In this document: piece by piece, positions 18,070-27,342 of the stretch | How positions within the stretch are numbered: position 1 is the stretch's first letter | Layout: the number at the start of each line of letters is the position of its first letter | Assembly: GCF_000332195.1 (NCBI RefSeq) | Contig: NZ_KB235922.1 | Location: 4,499,322 to 4,563,321, forward strand | DNA: 64,000 nucleotides | Direction of reading: 5' to 3' | DNA from: Pleurocapsa sp. PCC 7319 | Lineage (GTDB): Bacteria > Cyanobacteriota > Cyanobacteriia > Cyanobacteriales > Xenococcaceae | Notes under the pieces: generated by a model | Told to the model about the DNA's origin: nothing | What the model saw: the letters and a program-made list of their open reading frames with translations, nothing else | Databases searched by the model: none | Translations under genes and position numbers: made by a program

Positions 18070-18927
18070 ATGAGCAATAACTTATATCAAGATATTCGAG
18101 AATTTTATGATGCTTCTAGTGGACTTTGGGAGCAAATTTGGGGTGAGCATATGCACCACGGTTACTATGGCAAGGGAGGTACCTATAAGCTAGATCGCCG
18201 TCAGGCACAAATAGAATTAATTGAAGAGTTGTTAGTTTGGGCTGGTTACGATCGCCATAATGTCCCGCAAAATATAATTGATGTTGGCTGTGGTATTGGC
18301 GGCAGTACTTTATATTTGGCTCAGAAATTTGGTAGCCAAGCTACAGGTATAACCTTGTCTCCTGTACAAGTATCGCGAGCTCAAGAAAGAGCGAGGGAAG
18401 CAGGTTTAGATGAGCGGGTGAGATTTGAAGTAGCTAATGCCTTAGAAATGCCTTTTGCCGATCATACTTTTGATCTAGTTTGGTCATTAGAAAGTGGCGA
18501 ACATATGCCCGATAAGACTAAATTTTTGGCAGAATGTTATCGAGTGTTAAAGCCGGGTGGCAAGATGATTTTAGCTACTTGGTGTCACCGTGAGACAAAT
18601 TCTTTGGCTGGTGAGTTAACTCCCGATGAAATTGCTCATCTTAAGGAAATTTATCGCGTTTACTGTTTGCCTTACGTTATAGCTTTATCTGAGTATAGGG
18701 CGATCGCCCAAGAATGTGGATTTAAAGACATAAGAGCTGATGATTGGTCAATGGCAGTCGCACCTTTCTGGGATGTCGTGATTGATTCAGCGATCGCACC
18801 TCAAGCAATTGTGGGTTTATTTCGAGCAGGTTGGCAAACTATTCAAGGAGCATTATCCCTAAACCTGATGAGCCGAGGTTATGCCAGAGGGTTGATTCGC
18901 TTCGGCTTGATTTGTGCTACCAAATAA
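18070..18927 (+). CDS. SAM-dependent methyltransferase, gamma-tocopherol C-methyltransferase-like
   Basis: 285 aa from the ATG at 18070. Motif I is IIDVGCGIGGSTLYLAQKFG (about residues 75-94), with ITLSPVQVSRAQERA after it and the post-I/motif II block FDLVWSLESGEHMPDK. The opening IREFYDASSGLWEQIWGEHMHHGYYG is typical of the tocopherol/sarcosine-type C- or N-methyltransferase group, including cyanobacterial VTE4-like enzymes that act on a prenylated chromanol ring. No N-terminal membrane anchor is present, unlike some tocopherol methyltransferases. The substrate assignment is therefore tentative; other small-molecule methyltransferases share this core. Confidence 0.75.
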   Translation: MSNNLYQDIREFYDASSGLWEQIWGEHMHHGYYGKGGTYKLDRRQAQIELIEELLVWAGYDRHNVPQNIIDVGCGIGGSTLYLAQKFGSQATGITLSPVQVSRAQERAREAGLDERVRFEVANALEMPFADHTFDLVWSLESGEHMPDKTKFLAECYRVLKPGGKMILATWCHRETNSLAGELTPDEIAHLKEIYRVYCLPYVIALSEYRAIAQECGFKDIRADDWSMAVAPFWDVVIDSAIAPQAIVGLFRAGWQTIQGALSLNLMSRGYARGLIRFGLICATK

Positions 18928-19152
18928 ATAGGCTTAACTGGATACGCCAGTAAATAACTTATCAAGATCGATCATGTTCATTTCTACACCAAGCAAAAAA
19001 AATTAAAACTACGGAACAATTAGTGATTAACTAATAACTTAATTTAAATTTATTGTCCAATAGGGGTTAGAGGTACGTCCCGATTTTGTTACATTTGCTG
19101 TTTTATTATCAGCTTATGTACTCAATTTCAATGAATTCTTGGAGGTTCAATA

Positions 19153-20475
19153 ATGCGTTACCGCCTGCTCATCTCTACTATGCTGGGAATCTTACTACTA
19201 GGACAACCTGTTGCCTTGGCACAGAATATAACAGCAGATTCACAACAAAATTCAAGCAATATCTCAATAGCTCAAAATAGTGGTGATGATCGGGAACAAC
19301 AGTCTAATATTTTTGAGTGGCAAGAACAGATCCATCAACTACAAGTCGCTACTTCTGAACTCTTAGAACCAGTTGTTGCTACTAATCCTATTAATAATCT
19401 TAAAAGTGATTTTCAATCTAAGCTTGCGGATTTATCATCTACAGTTAATCTAAATAACTTGCAAGAAGATATAACTTCTAACATCAGCACTAGTCTCGAT
19501 AATGCTCAAGAATGGGGTAAAAATCTGACTACGAATACTTTAGATTTCCAAGAATGGGCGACAGGATTATCTTCTAACCTCAGCGATAATATCAAGAATC
19601 TTCAAGATTGGGGTCAAGGTTTAGTCGCCAACGTCGGTGATAATTTGTTTTCTTTATCGGAAGAATTGAACGAGCTTGAGGGTGAAGTTGAGATAAGCAC
19701 CACTCCCCAAGAGATGACTGAAATTCAAAAAGCCGAGCAGATGGCAGCCGCTCTATCAGAAGAACTGGCTTTAATTCAACAAGATGTAGATCTCGAAGCA
19801 ACTCCTCAGGAATTGGCTGAAATTCAGAAAGCTGAACAAATGGCGGCTATCTTATCGACAGAACTAACTCAAATTCAACAGGATGTAGAGGTAGAGGCGA
19901 CTCCTCAAGAACTAGCTGGAATTCAAAAAGCGGAAAAAATGACAGCTAACCTATCCGAGGAACTGAATGAAATGCAGAAGGCTGCGGAAACAACAGCTAG
20001 CCTATCCGAGGAACTGAAAGAGCTGGAAGAGGTTGAAGAAGTAGTCGAAGCAGAATCTATCGAATTTACAGAAGAGGTGGCAGATGCAGTTGCAGTTGTG
20101 GAAACTGAGATTGAAGAAGTAATTAAAGCTGAAGCTATCGAAGTCACCGAAGAAGTAGCTGAAACATTAGCGATTGCGAAGCCTGGAAGGAGTCCAATCG
20201 CCGAAACTGAACCTCAAGAAATTGAAGAAGTAACTGAAACAGAATCTGTCGCAGTTACCGAAGAAGCTACAGATACGGTAGAGATCGCCGAAACTGAACC
20301 GCAAGTAATTGATGTAGCAACTGAAGCAGAATCCGTTGAAGAAACCGAAAAAGTATTTAATACTGTTGCAGTCGTAGAAACTGAGCCTCAAACTATTTCA
20401 TCTGAAGAACTGGCTACATCCGAACCAATTGCCGAAATGAGCGAAAATTCTCTAGATAGCAGCTTGCAATCATAA
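19153..20475 (+). CDS. Secreted acidic repeat protein
   Basis: 440 aa with a clear signal peptide (MRYRLLISTMLGILLLGQPVALAQ, cleavage after AQ) and GGAGG-type ribosome binding sequence just before the ATG. The mature protein is strongly acidic and low-complexity. Three consecutive units of about 36 residues with the core TPQELAEIQKAEQMAAxLS and IQQDVE occupy about residues 178-290. They are followed by looser repeats of the type VTEEVAETxAIAETEPQ to the C-terminus. The helix-forming heptads suggest a coiled coil or extended periplasmic/surface rod. I know no family for it; homologues may align poorly because of composition. Confidence 0.75.
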   Translation: MRYRLLISTMLGILLLGQPVALAQNITADSQQNSSNISIAQNSGDDREQQSNIFEWQEQIHQLQVATSELLEPVVATNPINNLKSDFQSKLADLSSTVNLNNLQEDITSNISTSLDNAQEWGKNLTTNTLDFQEWATGLSSNLSDNIKNLQDWGQGLVANVGDNLFSLSEELNELEGEVEISTTPQEMTEIQKAEQMAAALSEELALIQQDVDLEATPQELAEIQKAEQMAAILSTELTQIQQDVEVEATPQELAGIQKAEKMTANLSEELNEMQKAAETTASLSEELKELEEVEEVVEAESIEFTEEVADAVAVVETEIEEVIKAEAIEVTEEVAETLAIAKPGRSPIAETEPQEIEEVTETESVAVTEEATDTVEIAETEPQVIDVATEAESVEETEKVFNTVAVVETEPQTISSEELATSEPIAEMSENSLDSSLQS

Positions 20476-20598
20476 TCTTGTTGACCTTCAAGTGAGGAAA
20501 AGATTTGAAACTACATATGTCAGTATAAATTCTAATTTACTAATACCTTGAGCATATTTAGGCAGAATTTAAGTATTTTCAATCAAATGTTCCGACAA

Positions 20599-21804
20599 TT
20601 AGCCATTAACAAAGTTAACAGGGTTTTGGTCGTATCGGTGTCTAATCGGGATAGGTTCAGGTTGGCGATCGCCAGCTAAGGTTGCTGTTTTTTCTAATGA
20701 TTCTCGTAATCGTTTAGCAGCATAAATAGACATATCCCTGGGGACACTGATTCTATCTCTTAAGTACCGCAGAGCGACATCTGAACCTGGTGGTGGAGTA
20801 CATGTTTCCTCAGTCATCATATTAGTCAGAGCGCACCGCAGAGCTTCGTCAAATAATTGGTTATCTGCCGGATTGACTTTAATAATATTTTCGCGGTGTT
20901 TAATAACTCGTTGTAGAGCTTCAGTACGAGAATTTTCTGGTTCGGGATAGGTAACATCGGGTAGACTAAACCACGAACCACGGTCAACTTTTTCCTGGTT
21001 GAGTAAAGTCTGAGATTCTCCGTTAGAATAGCACCCTCCCATTTGCGGCGGTAAGTCATGAACATGGGTATGAAAGTCGCTTTGAGTACCCCGATAAGTA
21101 GCTCTACTTTCCATGGCATCAAACCAGGCAGACAAATGAGGATTTTCTTCTCGTAAAGAATAGCCTTTGTAATAGAAAAGGCTAGCATTCATCCTTTCTA
21201 CATAAGGGGTAAAGATAACATCAGCAGTACTAAATTCTTCCAAGAAGTATGCTCCCGGAGTGCTATCTAGTGCTTGTTCTACCATTGCTACTGTTTCTAT
21301 AAACTGTTGGCGATTACCTTTTTCTTGCCCAGGAAATATCGCTCGATAGCACAGCCAACTACACCAAGCTCTGAATAGCAATCTTTCAAGTTGTCGTAAA
21401 GGTAATACCTTGGGATCTTGCATCCCCAGATACAATGAACTATAAACTCCTTCCAGAGCAATCAAAATATCATCACTTTCGGTAATAATTTGCCCGTCCA
21501 ACTCAATAGCAGGCAACATTCCCGAGGGAACTTTACGCTTATACCAACTTTCTTTTTTGCCATAGCAGAACATCGTCACCTTTCGAACACGGTAAGGAAT
21601 CTGCTTCTCTTCTAGCCAGAGCCAAATCTTTTGACAATAAGGACACCAAGCATGGTTATCCCGAAATAAAGTTACTCTTATGTCTGCTTCTGTCTTCCCA
21701 AATAGACGCAGGGTAGCCTGAGAGTTGGTAGAACCATTGATGATATCTATCTCGAAATCAGTTAGATCTTCTAATTGTTGCCAAGTTAGAGGGTCAGTAG
21801 TCAT
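20599..21804 (-). CDS. Glutathione S-transferase family protein with long C-terminal extension
   Basis: 401 aa. The N-terminal thioredoxin fold has a CPYC motif at residues 54-57 ([16 protein letters not shown]), the cis-Pro turn ([11 protein letters not shown]) and the TESDDI glutathione-binding motif. A GST C-terminal helical domain follows to about residue 245. The last 150 residues (including a [24 protein letters not shown] segment) extend beyond the ordinary GST length of about 220; cyanobacterial and plant members with this layout are known, but their substrate is not settled. CPYC favours glutaredoxin-like or omega/lambda-type thiol chemistry. Single gene, ATG start. Confidence 0.85.
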   Translation of the reverse strand: MTTDPLTWQQLEDLTDFEIDIINGSTNSQATLRLFGKTEADIRVTLFRDNHAWCPYCQKIWLWLEEKQIPYRVRKVTMFCYGKKESWYKRKVPSGMLPAIELDGQIITESDDILIALEGVYSSLYLGMQDPKVLPLRQLERLLFRAWCSWLCYRAIFPGQEKGNRQQFIETVAMVEQALDSTPGAYFLEEFSTADVIFTPYVERMNASLFYYKGYSLREENPHLSAWFDAMESRATYRGTQSDFHTHVHDLPPQMGGCYSNGESQTLLNQEKVDRGSWFSLPDVTYPEPENSRTEALQRVIKHRENIIKVNPADNQLFDEALRCALTNMMTEETCTPPPGSDVALRYLRDRISVPRDMSIYAAKRLRESLEKTATLAGDRQPEPIPIRHRYDQNPVNFVNG

Positions 21805-22317
21805 GAAGGTATTTTGTTAAATCTCAAATTAAATTATTATCTCTAGATAATTATCTATTGAACAGCAAATAGATGTCTTAAAGAAATTATTAGATTCATA
21901 TTAGCTAGCGATCGCTAATAGTGCAGTTTTCCTTTTATTAATGAGCTAAAAAATCTCTTGAAGTATTTTTACCGATTAATATAAGCTATTTTGAGCTGAC
22001 AGATAATTCATATTTACTGTTTGGCTTTTTGAGATGTTGAAAAAATAACTGTAAATACCCACAAAAAAGATTATTATAGATCCTAATTTTGCTAATAGCA
22101 TAGGAATGTTTTTATGGTTCAAATATGAGCCATACAGGGAATTCAATCTCTCGCTATCTCGAATTTTTAACAAATTGTCTTTGACGTTCGAGTCTTTAGT
22201 TTACTTGGTGGTTTACTAAGATTCATCTGAAAAAATCAAAATTTTGATTTTTGGTTTTGATTTTTGGCTGAACTTAGCGTTTCTAAAAACTATACAAAAT
22301 TCAAGACTAGTATTGTC
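21805..22317. other. Intergenic region with 22-bp palindrome
   Basis: No convincing gene. A perfect AT-rich palindrome of 22 bp spans 22231-22252 (arms AAAAATCAAAA and TTTTGATTTTT), directly followed by a second partial copy GGTTTTGATTTTTGG. It lies about 65 nt before the response regulator ATG and is a candidate operator or hairpin in its leader. A HIP1 site is at about 21908. Confidence 0.5.
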
Positions 22318-23145
22318 ATGATTAATGTTCTCATAGCTGACGATCAAAATTTTGTTCGTAAAACTTTAGAATCATACTTAGAATCAGAATCAGACCTTAA
22401 TATAATTGGTTTTGCTGAAAATGGAAAAGCAGCAATCGATCAAGTTGAAAGTCTCCGACCCGATGTAGTTTTAATGGACATTGAAATGCCTGTGATGGAT
22501 GGTCTGGCTGCTACTAAAACCATTGTCGAAAAATTCACTGAAACTAAAGTTTTAATGCTAACTATCCATGACCGAGAGCAGGATATCGCTAGTGCCATCA
22601 AGCTAGGAGCTAAGGGCTATTGGCTGAAAAATACAACGGCCAAAGAATTAGCTGATGCCATTCGCTATGTTCACAAAGGTTATTTCCAGTTGACTTTAGA
22701 ATTGGTAGAAAAACACTTTAGTAAAGCTTCCATGCCAAATATTTTATTACAAGAAGATTTGGAATTAACTATTAATAAACTCAACATTGTCGACACAGTT
22801 TTAGCCAAAATAGAACACAAAATTGGTCCTATTAAAGAATTGAATCCCCAGAAATTAAACGAAACTATTGAAGATATTGTTAAACAAGAAGTCGAACAAA
22901 AAATTACTGTTGTTAAAGAATTATCACCCCTGAAATTAAATGAAACTATCAAAAATATTGTCAAACAAGAAATGATTATCCAAAAAGAGAGAGAGGCCAA
23001 TTTTCAATTCAGGTTAGATCGCATGAAACATCAGTTAAATTCCCTGGAGAAGAGTACTAATTTTGTGGTCAAATTACAATTTGTTTTTAATCTCGTTTTA
23101 TTCATTACTATTCTTATTTTCGGCTACTTTCTGTTCCTCAACTGA
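22318..23145 (+). CDS. Response regulator receiver with coiled-coil linker and C-terminal membrane segment
   Basis: 275 aa from ATG 22318; the frame can be read from a TTG at 22264, but the receiver begins exactly at MINVLIADDQ. The REC domain (1-120) has all key residues: D8/D9, phosphoacceptor D54 (VLMDIEMPVMDG), T82 and K104 (GYWLKN), like the NarL class. There is no HTH output. Instead residues 150-225 contain a duplicated helical unit (KELNPQKLNETIEDIVKQE and KELSPLKLNETIKNIVKQE), a coiled coil, and a final hydrophobic segment (about 250-275). The predicted product is a tail-anchored phosphoreceiver. No cognate kinase is adjacent; the nearest hybrid kinase is at 27.3 kb. Confidence 0.85.
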   Translation: MINVLIADDQNFVRKTLESYLESESDLNIIGFAENGKAAIDQVESLRPDVVLMDIEMPVMDGLAATKTIVEKFTETKVLMLTIHDREQDIASAIKLGAKGYWLKNTTAKELADAIRYVHKGYFQLTLELVEKHFSKASMPNILLQEDLELTINKLNIVDTVLAKIEHKIGPIKELNPQKLNETIEDIVKQEVEQKITVVKELSPLKLNETIKNIVKQEMIIQKEREANFQFRLDRMKHQLNSLEKSTNFVVKLQFVFNLVLFITILIFGYFLFLN

Positions 23146-23148
23146 TTT

Positions 23149-23237
23149 GGCGATTGTCCGAAGGGCAGTGGCAAAGCCAATCGCATGATTGCCGTGCGCG
23201 ACGCGGAGCTAGTCCTTTAGGGCAGAGCCCAATCGCC
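23149..23237. repeat. Dispersed cyanobacterial repeat with 8-bp terminal inverted repeats
   Basis: GGCGATTG at 23149-23156 and CAATCGCC at 23230-23237 bound a GC-richer segment containing GCGCGACGCGGAGCTAGTCC and TTTAGGGCAGAGCCC. Such GC-rich, palindromic intergenic elements recur in cyanobacteria. It is followed by heptamer-like GTAACGAGTAAC at about 23317-23330. It lies between the response regulator and CobN and encodes nothing convincing. Confidence 0.6.
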
Positions 23238-23353
23238 GATTATTGCTAAACACAAGTTCGACGAAACCAAAATAATCGCGAACACCAGAAGTTAGGAGTC
23301 AGGAGTTAAGTAAAAAGTAACGAGTAACAAACTCGCATCTTATGGGTTATAGG

Positions 23354-26300
23354 TTAAATTTCCTCGATTACTCCTTCTGCTTGATTAGCGATCGCTTTTA
23401 ATTCGGCAATCATTTGTTGACTGACGTTTTGCCATAATCCCCGTTGATGAGCCTCTAGTAGTCTTTCCGACATATCCCGCAATGCCCAAGGATTTTTCGT
23501 TTGGACAAATTGCTGTACTTGTTCGTCAAAGATATAGGCTTGGGCAACTCCTTCATACATATGATCGGCGACGCAATTTGCCGTAGCATCGTAGGCGAAT
23601 AAGTAATCTACTGTTGCAGCCATTTCAAATGCACCTTTATAACCATGACGCATAACACCTTTAATCCACTTGGGATTAATGACTCGCGATCGATATACTC
23701 TCGCTATTTCTTCCGTTAGCTTTCGTACTTTAGGATTACTTGGTTGAGAATTATCTCCAAAATAAACTTCAGGGTTTTTTCCTGTTAGGCTACGTACTGC
23801 AGCAGTCATACCACCTTGGAATTGGTAGTAATCGTCAGAGTCGAGTAAGTCATGTTCGCGGTTATCTTGATTGTGCAGTACTATCTGCAACTGTCTTAAG
23901 CGACGTTGAAAAGATTCAGGGACAGCATAACCTTGACCTGTACCATCATAAGCATAGGAACTCCAATTAAGATATGCTCTTGCTAAATCCTCATCACTCT
24001 GCCAATTTTGAGCTTCAATCAAACCTTGCATTCCTGCACCATATGCACCAGGTTTAGATCCAAACACTCGATAACTGGCTCTTTGTTGCGCTGTTTCTCG
24101 ATCTAATCCTCGCTTTTCCCATAACTGCTGTTCTCTTTGCACTTCCGCAGCTAAAGGATTAACTTCGGAAGTTTCTGGCAAGCTGGCAACTGTTTGAGTT
24201 ATTTTATTTAACAAATTAATGATGTTGAGAAAAGAGTCTCGGAAAAAGCCTGATATCCTCACTGTTACATCTACACGGGGGCGATTCAATAAAGAGATCG
24301 GTAACACTTCAAAGTCAACTACCCTACGGGACATTCCATCCCACACTGGTCTTGCTCCCATTAACGCCATCACTTGAGCAATATCATCACCACCAGTACG
24401 CATGGTTGATGTTCCCCAAATAGAAATAGCTAAAGATTGAGGATACTCACCGTTTTCTTGAGTATAACGTTCAATTAAAGTTTCTGCTGCCTTACTACCC
24501 ACTTCCCAAGCGGTTTCTGTGGGAATACCTCTAATATCTACTGAATAAAAGTTACGTCCTGTGGGCAATACTTCTGGTCTACCTCTAGTTGGTGCGCCTG
24601 ATGCCCCACTGGGTATATATTTACCGTCTAAAGCCTGGAGTAAATTAGTAATTTCGCGATCGCTTTTGATTAAATTTGGTAGTAGGGTTTCTTCGATCCA
24701 CTGGAGTTGTATTTGGGTTAATGGTAAATGATTGATGGTAGATGGTTGATTGCTGAGGAGATTATCTACCAATTTCATCGCAATTTCTTCGAGGATGGCA
24801 ATTGCATCTCCTTTATTTCTGGCTTGCTTAAATTGCTGTACATAATTATTTTTCCAACTTTTCAGATCCAGAAAGGGCTGTTCGCGTTCGCGTAGCGTCT
24901 CCGAAGGAGATACAGCCCCTACCTCAAATTCGCCGTCTGCACCTAATAATGGATCAAAATCTAAATCAAAATCTTTAGCCAAAGCCTGGGTCAGACCAAT
25001 ACGACCATAACTGGGCGATCGCGCGATCGCAATTATTAAATCTCGCAGTTGTTCTCCTTGGGGACATTGACCAAAGATATGTAAACCATCGCGTATTTGG
25101 GCTTCTTTGAGTTCGCAAAGATAACCATCGGCAACGGAAAGGAATTGAGCCAATGTTTGAGTATCCGTGGGATTGATACCCAGATCCCGATCTAACTTTT
25201 CTTGCTGAACTAATTTGGTAATGCGATCGCTAATAATATCCAGTCGAGTCGGATCTAAACTTTGGGCTTCGTAATATTCATCAATCAAGGCTTCTAATTT
25301 TTCTAAACCGCCATACAATTCTGCACGGGTTAGAGGTGGAGTGAGATGATCGATAATTACGGCTTGCGATCGCCTTTTTGCCTGAGAACCTTCCCCAGGA
25401 TCGTTAACAATAAAAGGATAGATATTGGGAATAGTTTGTAGCGCAACTTCAGGATAACAATTAGCTGATAAAGCCAAACTCTTGCCTGGGAGCCATTCTA
25501 AATTGCCGTGCTTTCCGACATGGACGATCGCCTGTACCTGGAAACAACTTCTCAGCCAATGGTAATAGGCTAAATATTCATGGGTCGGTTCTAGATCGGG
25601 TGCATGATAATTTAAACTCGGATCGCGATCATATCCTCGTGATGGCTGAATCCCAACAAAGACATTACCTAACTGAATACCTGGAATCTGTATGGATATT
25701 TGGTTGAATACCGCTAATCCCTGTAAGGGCGAATCGCGATTCGCCCCTACCCCCCATCTTTCAGTTATTTCTTGTTGAATTGTTTCAGGTAATGTCTGCC
25801 AATACTTTTGATATTCATCTAAAGGTAAACTTTGATAACTGGGACGAGTATTGCAACTTTCAGGATCATTGGTAATTCCTGTAGTCAGCCGTTGAATTAA
25901 TTCATCTCCTGTAGTGGGAATATCAGTAACTGTATATCCTGACTGCTGTAAAGCTTGAAGAATTTTGATACAGCTTGCGGGAGTATCTAAACCAACTCCA
26001 TTGGCAATTCTGCCGTCTTTATTGGGGTAGTTAGCTAAAATTAAGGCTACTTTACGATCTTCTGGAGGTGTATTTGCTAAGTTAATCCAATTAGCTGCGG
26101 AGTCGGCGACAAAATCTAGGCGATCGCTTTGGGGCTGATAAACAACTACATTGGTTTCTAGCTTTTCATTCCAAGTTTGTACCGATTTAAAGGAAATAGC
26201 ACGAGTAATAATTCTGCCATCTACTTCGGGCAAAGCTACATTCATTGCTACATCTCTGGGCATTAATCCTTGTAGACTAGATTCCCATTGTTCTTGAGTA

Positions 26301-27232
26301 CTACTACTCAAAATCACCTGTAAGACGGGAATATTTAATTGTTGCCAAAACTTAAGCTGAGATGATTCGCCAATTTTTGCTAGAGAAAAACTGGTGGTAT
26401 TGAGCAGTACTCTAATCGAGTTTTTTTGAAGTAAAGCTAACAGTTGTTGCTGTATTTCTATATTTCTTAATGAAGAGATAAATATCGGTAGTGGTTGGAG
26501 ATTCTTGGCTACTATGGTTTGGCATAAAAGATCAATTGGTCGAGTATTACCCGCTAAATAATGAGAACGATAAAAAAGTATTCCACAACAGTTTTCAATT
26601 GGAGACGTAAATGTATAATTGTGATTAATATTTTTCTCCCTACTATCCAAATTAGTACGAATACTATTTGCTTCTGAATCTTGCCATTGATAAACATCTA
26701 TTTCTAGAATAGATTTTGGGGCGGCTGGTTGGTATTTTGTTTGTAAACAAGTATCACTAATAAAGCGAAAAGCATTAGCAAAGTTTTCGCTTCCTCCTTC
26801 AATCAAATAACGCCATAATTGGTTGACTGCTGCCAAAGAAACTGTTGAGTGACTAATTAGATCTAGATCGGGAGCAGTGTCTCCTGGTAATACAAATAAA
26901 GCCGCACCATTCGACTCAATAGTTTCTTTAATTCTTTCTAAGCCATAAGACCAATAGGCACTTCCTCCCAGCAAACGTAACACAATTATTTGTGCTTTAG
27001 ACAACACTGTTTCTAGGTATGTATCTATACTTAATTGTTGTTGTAGATTCAATAAGTTGACTACTCTAATCTCAGGAAAATTATTGCCCAAAAGTAGTTG
27101 TGCAGCGGCAATAGTTTGAATATCTGTATCAGCATAGGTTAAAAAAACAATCGGAGCAGGAGACTGTTCAATAAAAATTACTCCTTCTGTATTTGGATTC
27201 CAACCTCCAGGCAATGCAGCTAATTTATGCAT
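23354..27232 (-). CDS. cobN: Cobaltochelatase subunit CobN
   Basis: 1292 aa, the usual size for CobN and the related magnesium chelatase H subunit. Family signatures include a YYHWLRSCFQVQAIVHVGKHGNLEWLPGK region (about residues 555-585), the FIVNDPGEGSQAKRRSQAVIIDHLTPPLTRAELYG block, and the C-terminal DDYYQFQGGMTAAVRSLTGKNPEVYFGD plus MRHGYKGAFEMAATVDYLFAYDATANCVADHMYE. It is the large porphyrinoid-binding subunit that inserts cobalt in cobalamin synthesis; ChlI/ChlD-type ATPases would be its partners and are not in the window. Two palindromic repeats sit in frame inside it (residues about 496-502 and 772-786). The start is ATG; divergent from the sensor kinase by 110 bp. ChlH is the main alternative but normally shows other N-terminal motifs. 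Confidence 0.9.
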   Translation of the reverse strand: MHKLAALPGGWNPNTEGVIFIEQSPAPIVFLTYADTDIQTIAAAQLLLGNNFPEIRVVNLLNLQQQLSIDTYLETVLSKAQIIVLRLLGGSAYWSYGLERIKETIESNGAALFVLPGDTAPDLDLISHSTVSLAAVNQLWRYLIEGGSENFANAFRFISDTCLQTKYQPAAPKSILEIDVYQWQDSEANSIRTNLDSREKNINHNYTFTSPIENCCGILFYRSHYLAGNTRPIDLLCQTIVAKNLQPLPIFISSLRNIEIQQQLLALLQKNSIRVLLNTTSFSLAKIGESSQLKFWQQLNIPVLQVILSSSTQEQWESSLQGLMPRDVAMNVALPEVDGRIITRAISFKSVQTWNEKLETNVVVYQPQSDRLDFVADSAANWINLANTPPEDRKVALILANYPNKDGRIANGVGLDTPASCIKILQALQQSGYTVTDIPTTGDELIQRLTTGITNDPESCNTRPSYQSLPLDEYQKYWQTLPETIQQEITERWGVGANRDSPLQGLAVFNQISIQIPGIQLGNVFVGIQPSRGYDRDPSLNYHAPDLEPTHEYLAYYHWLRSCFQVQAIVHVGKHGNLEWLPGKSLALSANCYPEVALQTIPNIYPFIVNDPGEGSQAKRRSQAVIIDHLTPPLTRAELYGGLEKLEALIDEYYEAQSLDPTRLDIISDRITKLVQQEKLDRDLGINPTDTQTLAQFLSVADGYLCELKEAQIRDGLHIFGQCPQGEQLRDLIIAIARSPSYGRIGLTQALAKDFDLDFDPLLGADGEFEVGAVSPSETLREREQPFLDLKSWKNNYVQQFKQARNKGDAIAILEEIAMKLVDNLLSNQPSTINHLPLTQIQLQWIEETLLPNLIKSDREITNLLQALDGKYIPSGASGAPTRGRPEVLPTGRNFYSVDIRGIPTETAWEVGSKAAETLIERYTQENGEYPQSLAISIWGTSTMRTGGDDIAQVMALMGARPVWDGMSRRVVDFEVLPISLLNRPRVDVTVRISGFFRDSFLNIINLLNKITQTVASLPETSEVNPLAAEVQREQQLWEKRGLDRETAQQRASYRVFGSKPGAYGAGMQGLIEAQNWQSDEDLARAYLNWSSYAYDGTGQGYAVPESFQRRLRQLQIVLHNQDNREHDLLDSDDYYQFQGGMTAAVRSLTGKNPEVYFGDNSQPSNPKVRKLTEEIARVYRSRVINPKWIKGVMRHGYKGAFEMAATVDYLFAYDATANCVADHMYEGVAQAYIFDEQVQQFVQTKNPWALRDMSERLLEAHQRGLWQNVSQQMIAELKAIANQAEGVIEEI
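24875..24918 (-). repeat. Palindromic dispersed repeat inserted in frame in cobN
   Basis: On the plus strand GGGCTGT and ACAGCCC bracket a core containing CGCGTAGCGTCTCCGAAGGA. The same core is a widely dispersed intergenic cyanobacterial repeat. Read with cobN it encodes VSPSETLRERE without breaking the frame. Confidence 0.7.
25727..25746. repeat. Perfect 20-bp palindrome in cobN
   Basis: GGGCGAATCGCGATTCGCCC is a perfect palindrome, part of a longer near-palindrome GTAAGGGCGAAT...ATTCGCCCCTAC. It encodes GANRDSP in the CobN frame. Its sequence matches the type of GC-rich palindrome normally found between cyanobacterial genes. Confidence 0.75.
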
Positions 27233-27342
27233 AGTTAGATCTATCTAATCTTGAGAAATAATTACGGTTTAGATTAAGTTCAGAAAAATAAGTCAAGCTG
27301 GTTAAAGAGGAAAAAGCTGTATTTTTTTGCTGTTTTTAAATT

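Noticed and set aside
21976-22173. Minus-strand 65-codon frame with one hydrophobic stretch
   Set aside because: TTG start without ribosome binding site in AT-rich DNA; hydrophobic codons are expected by chance.
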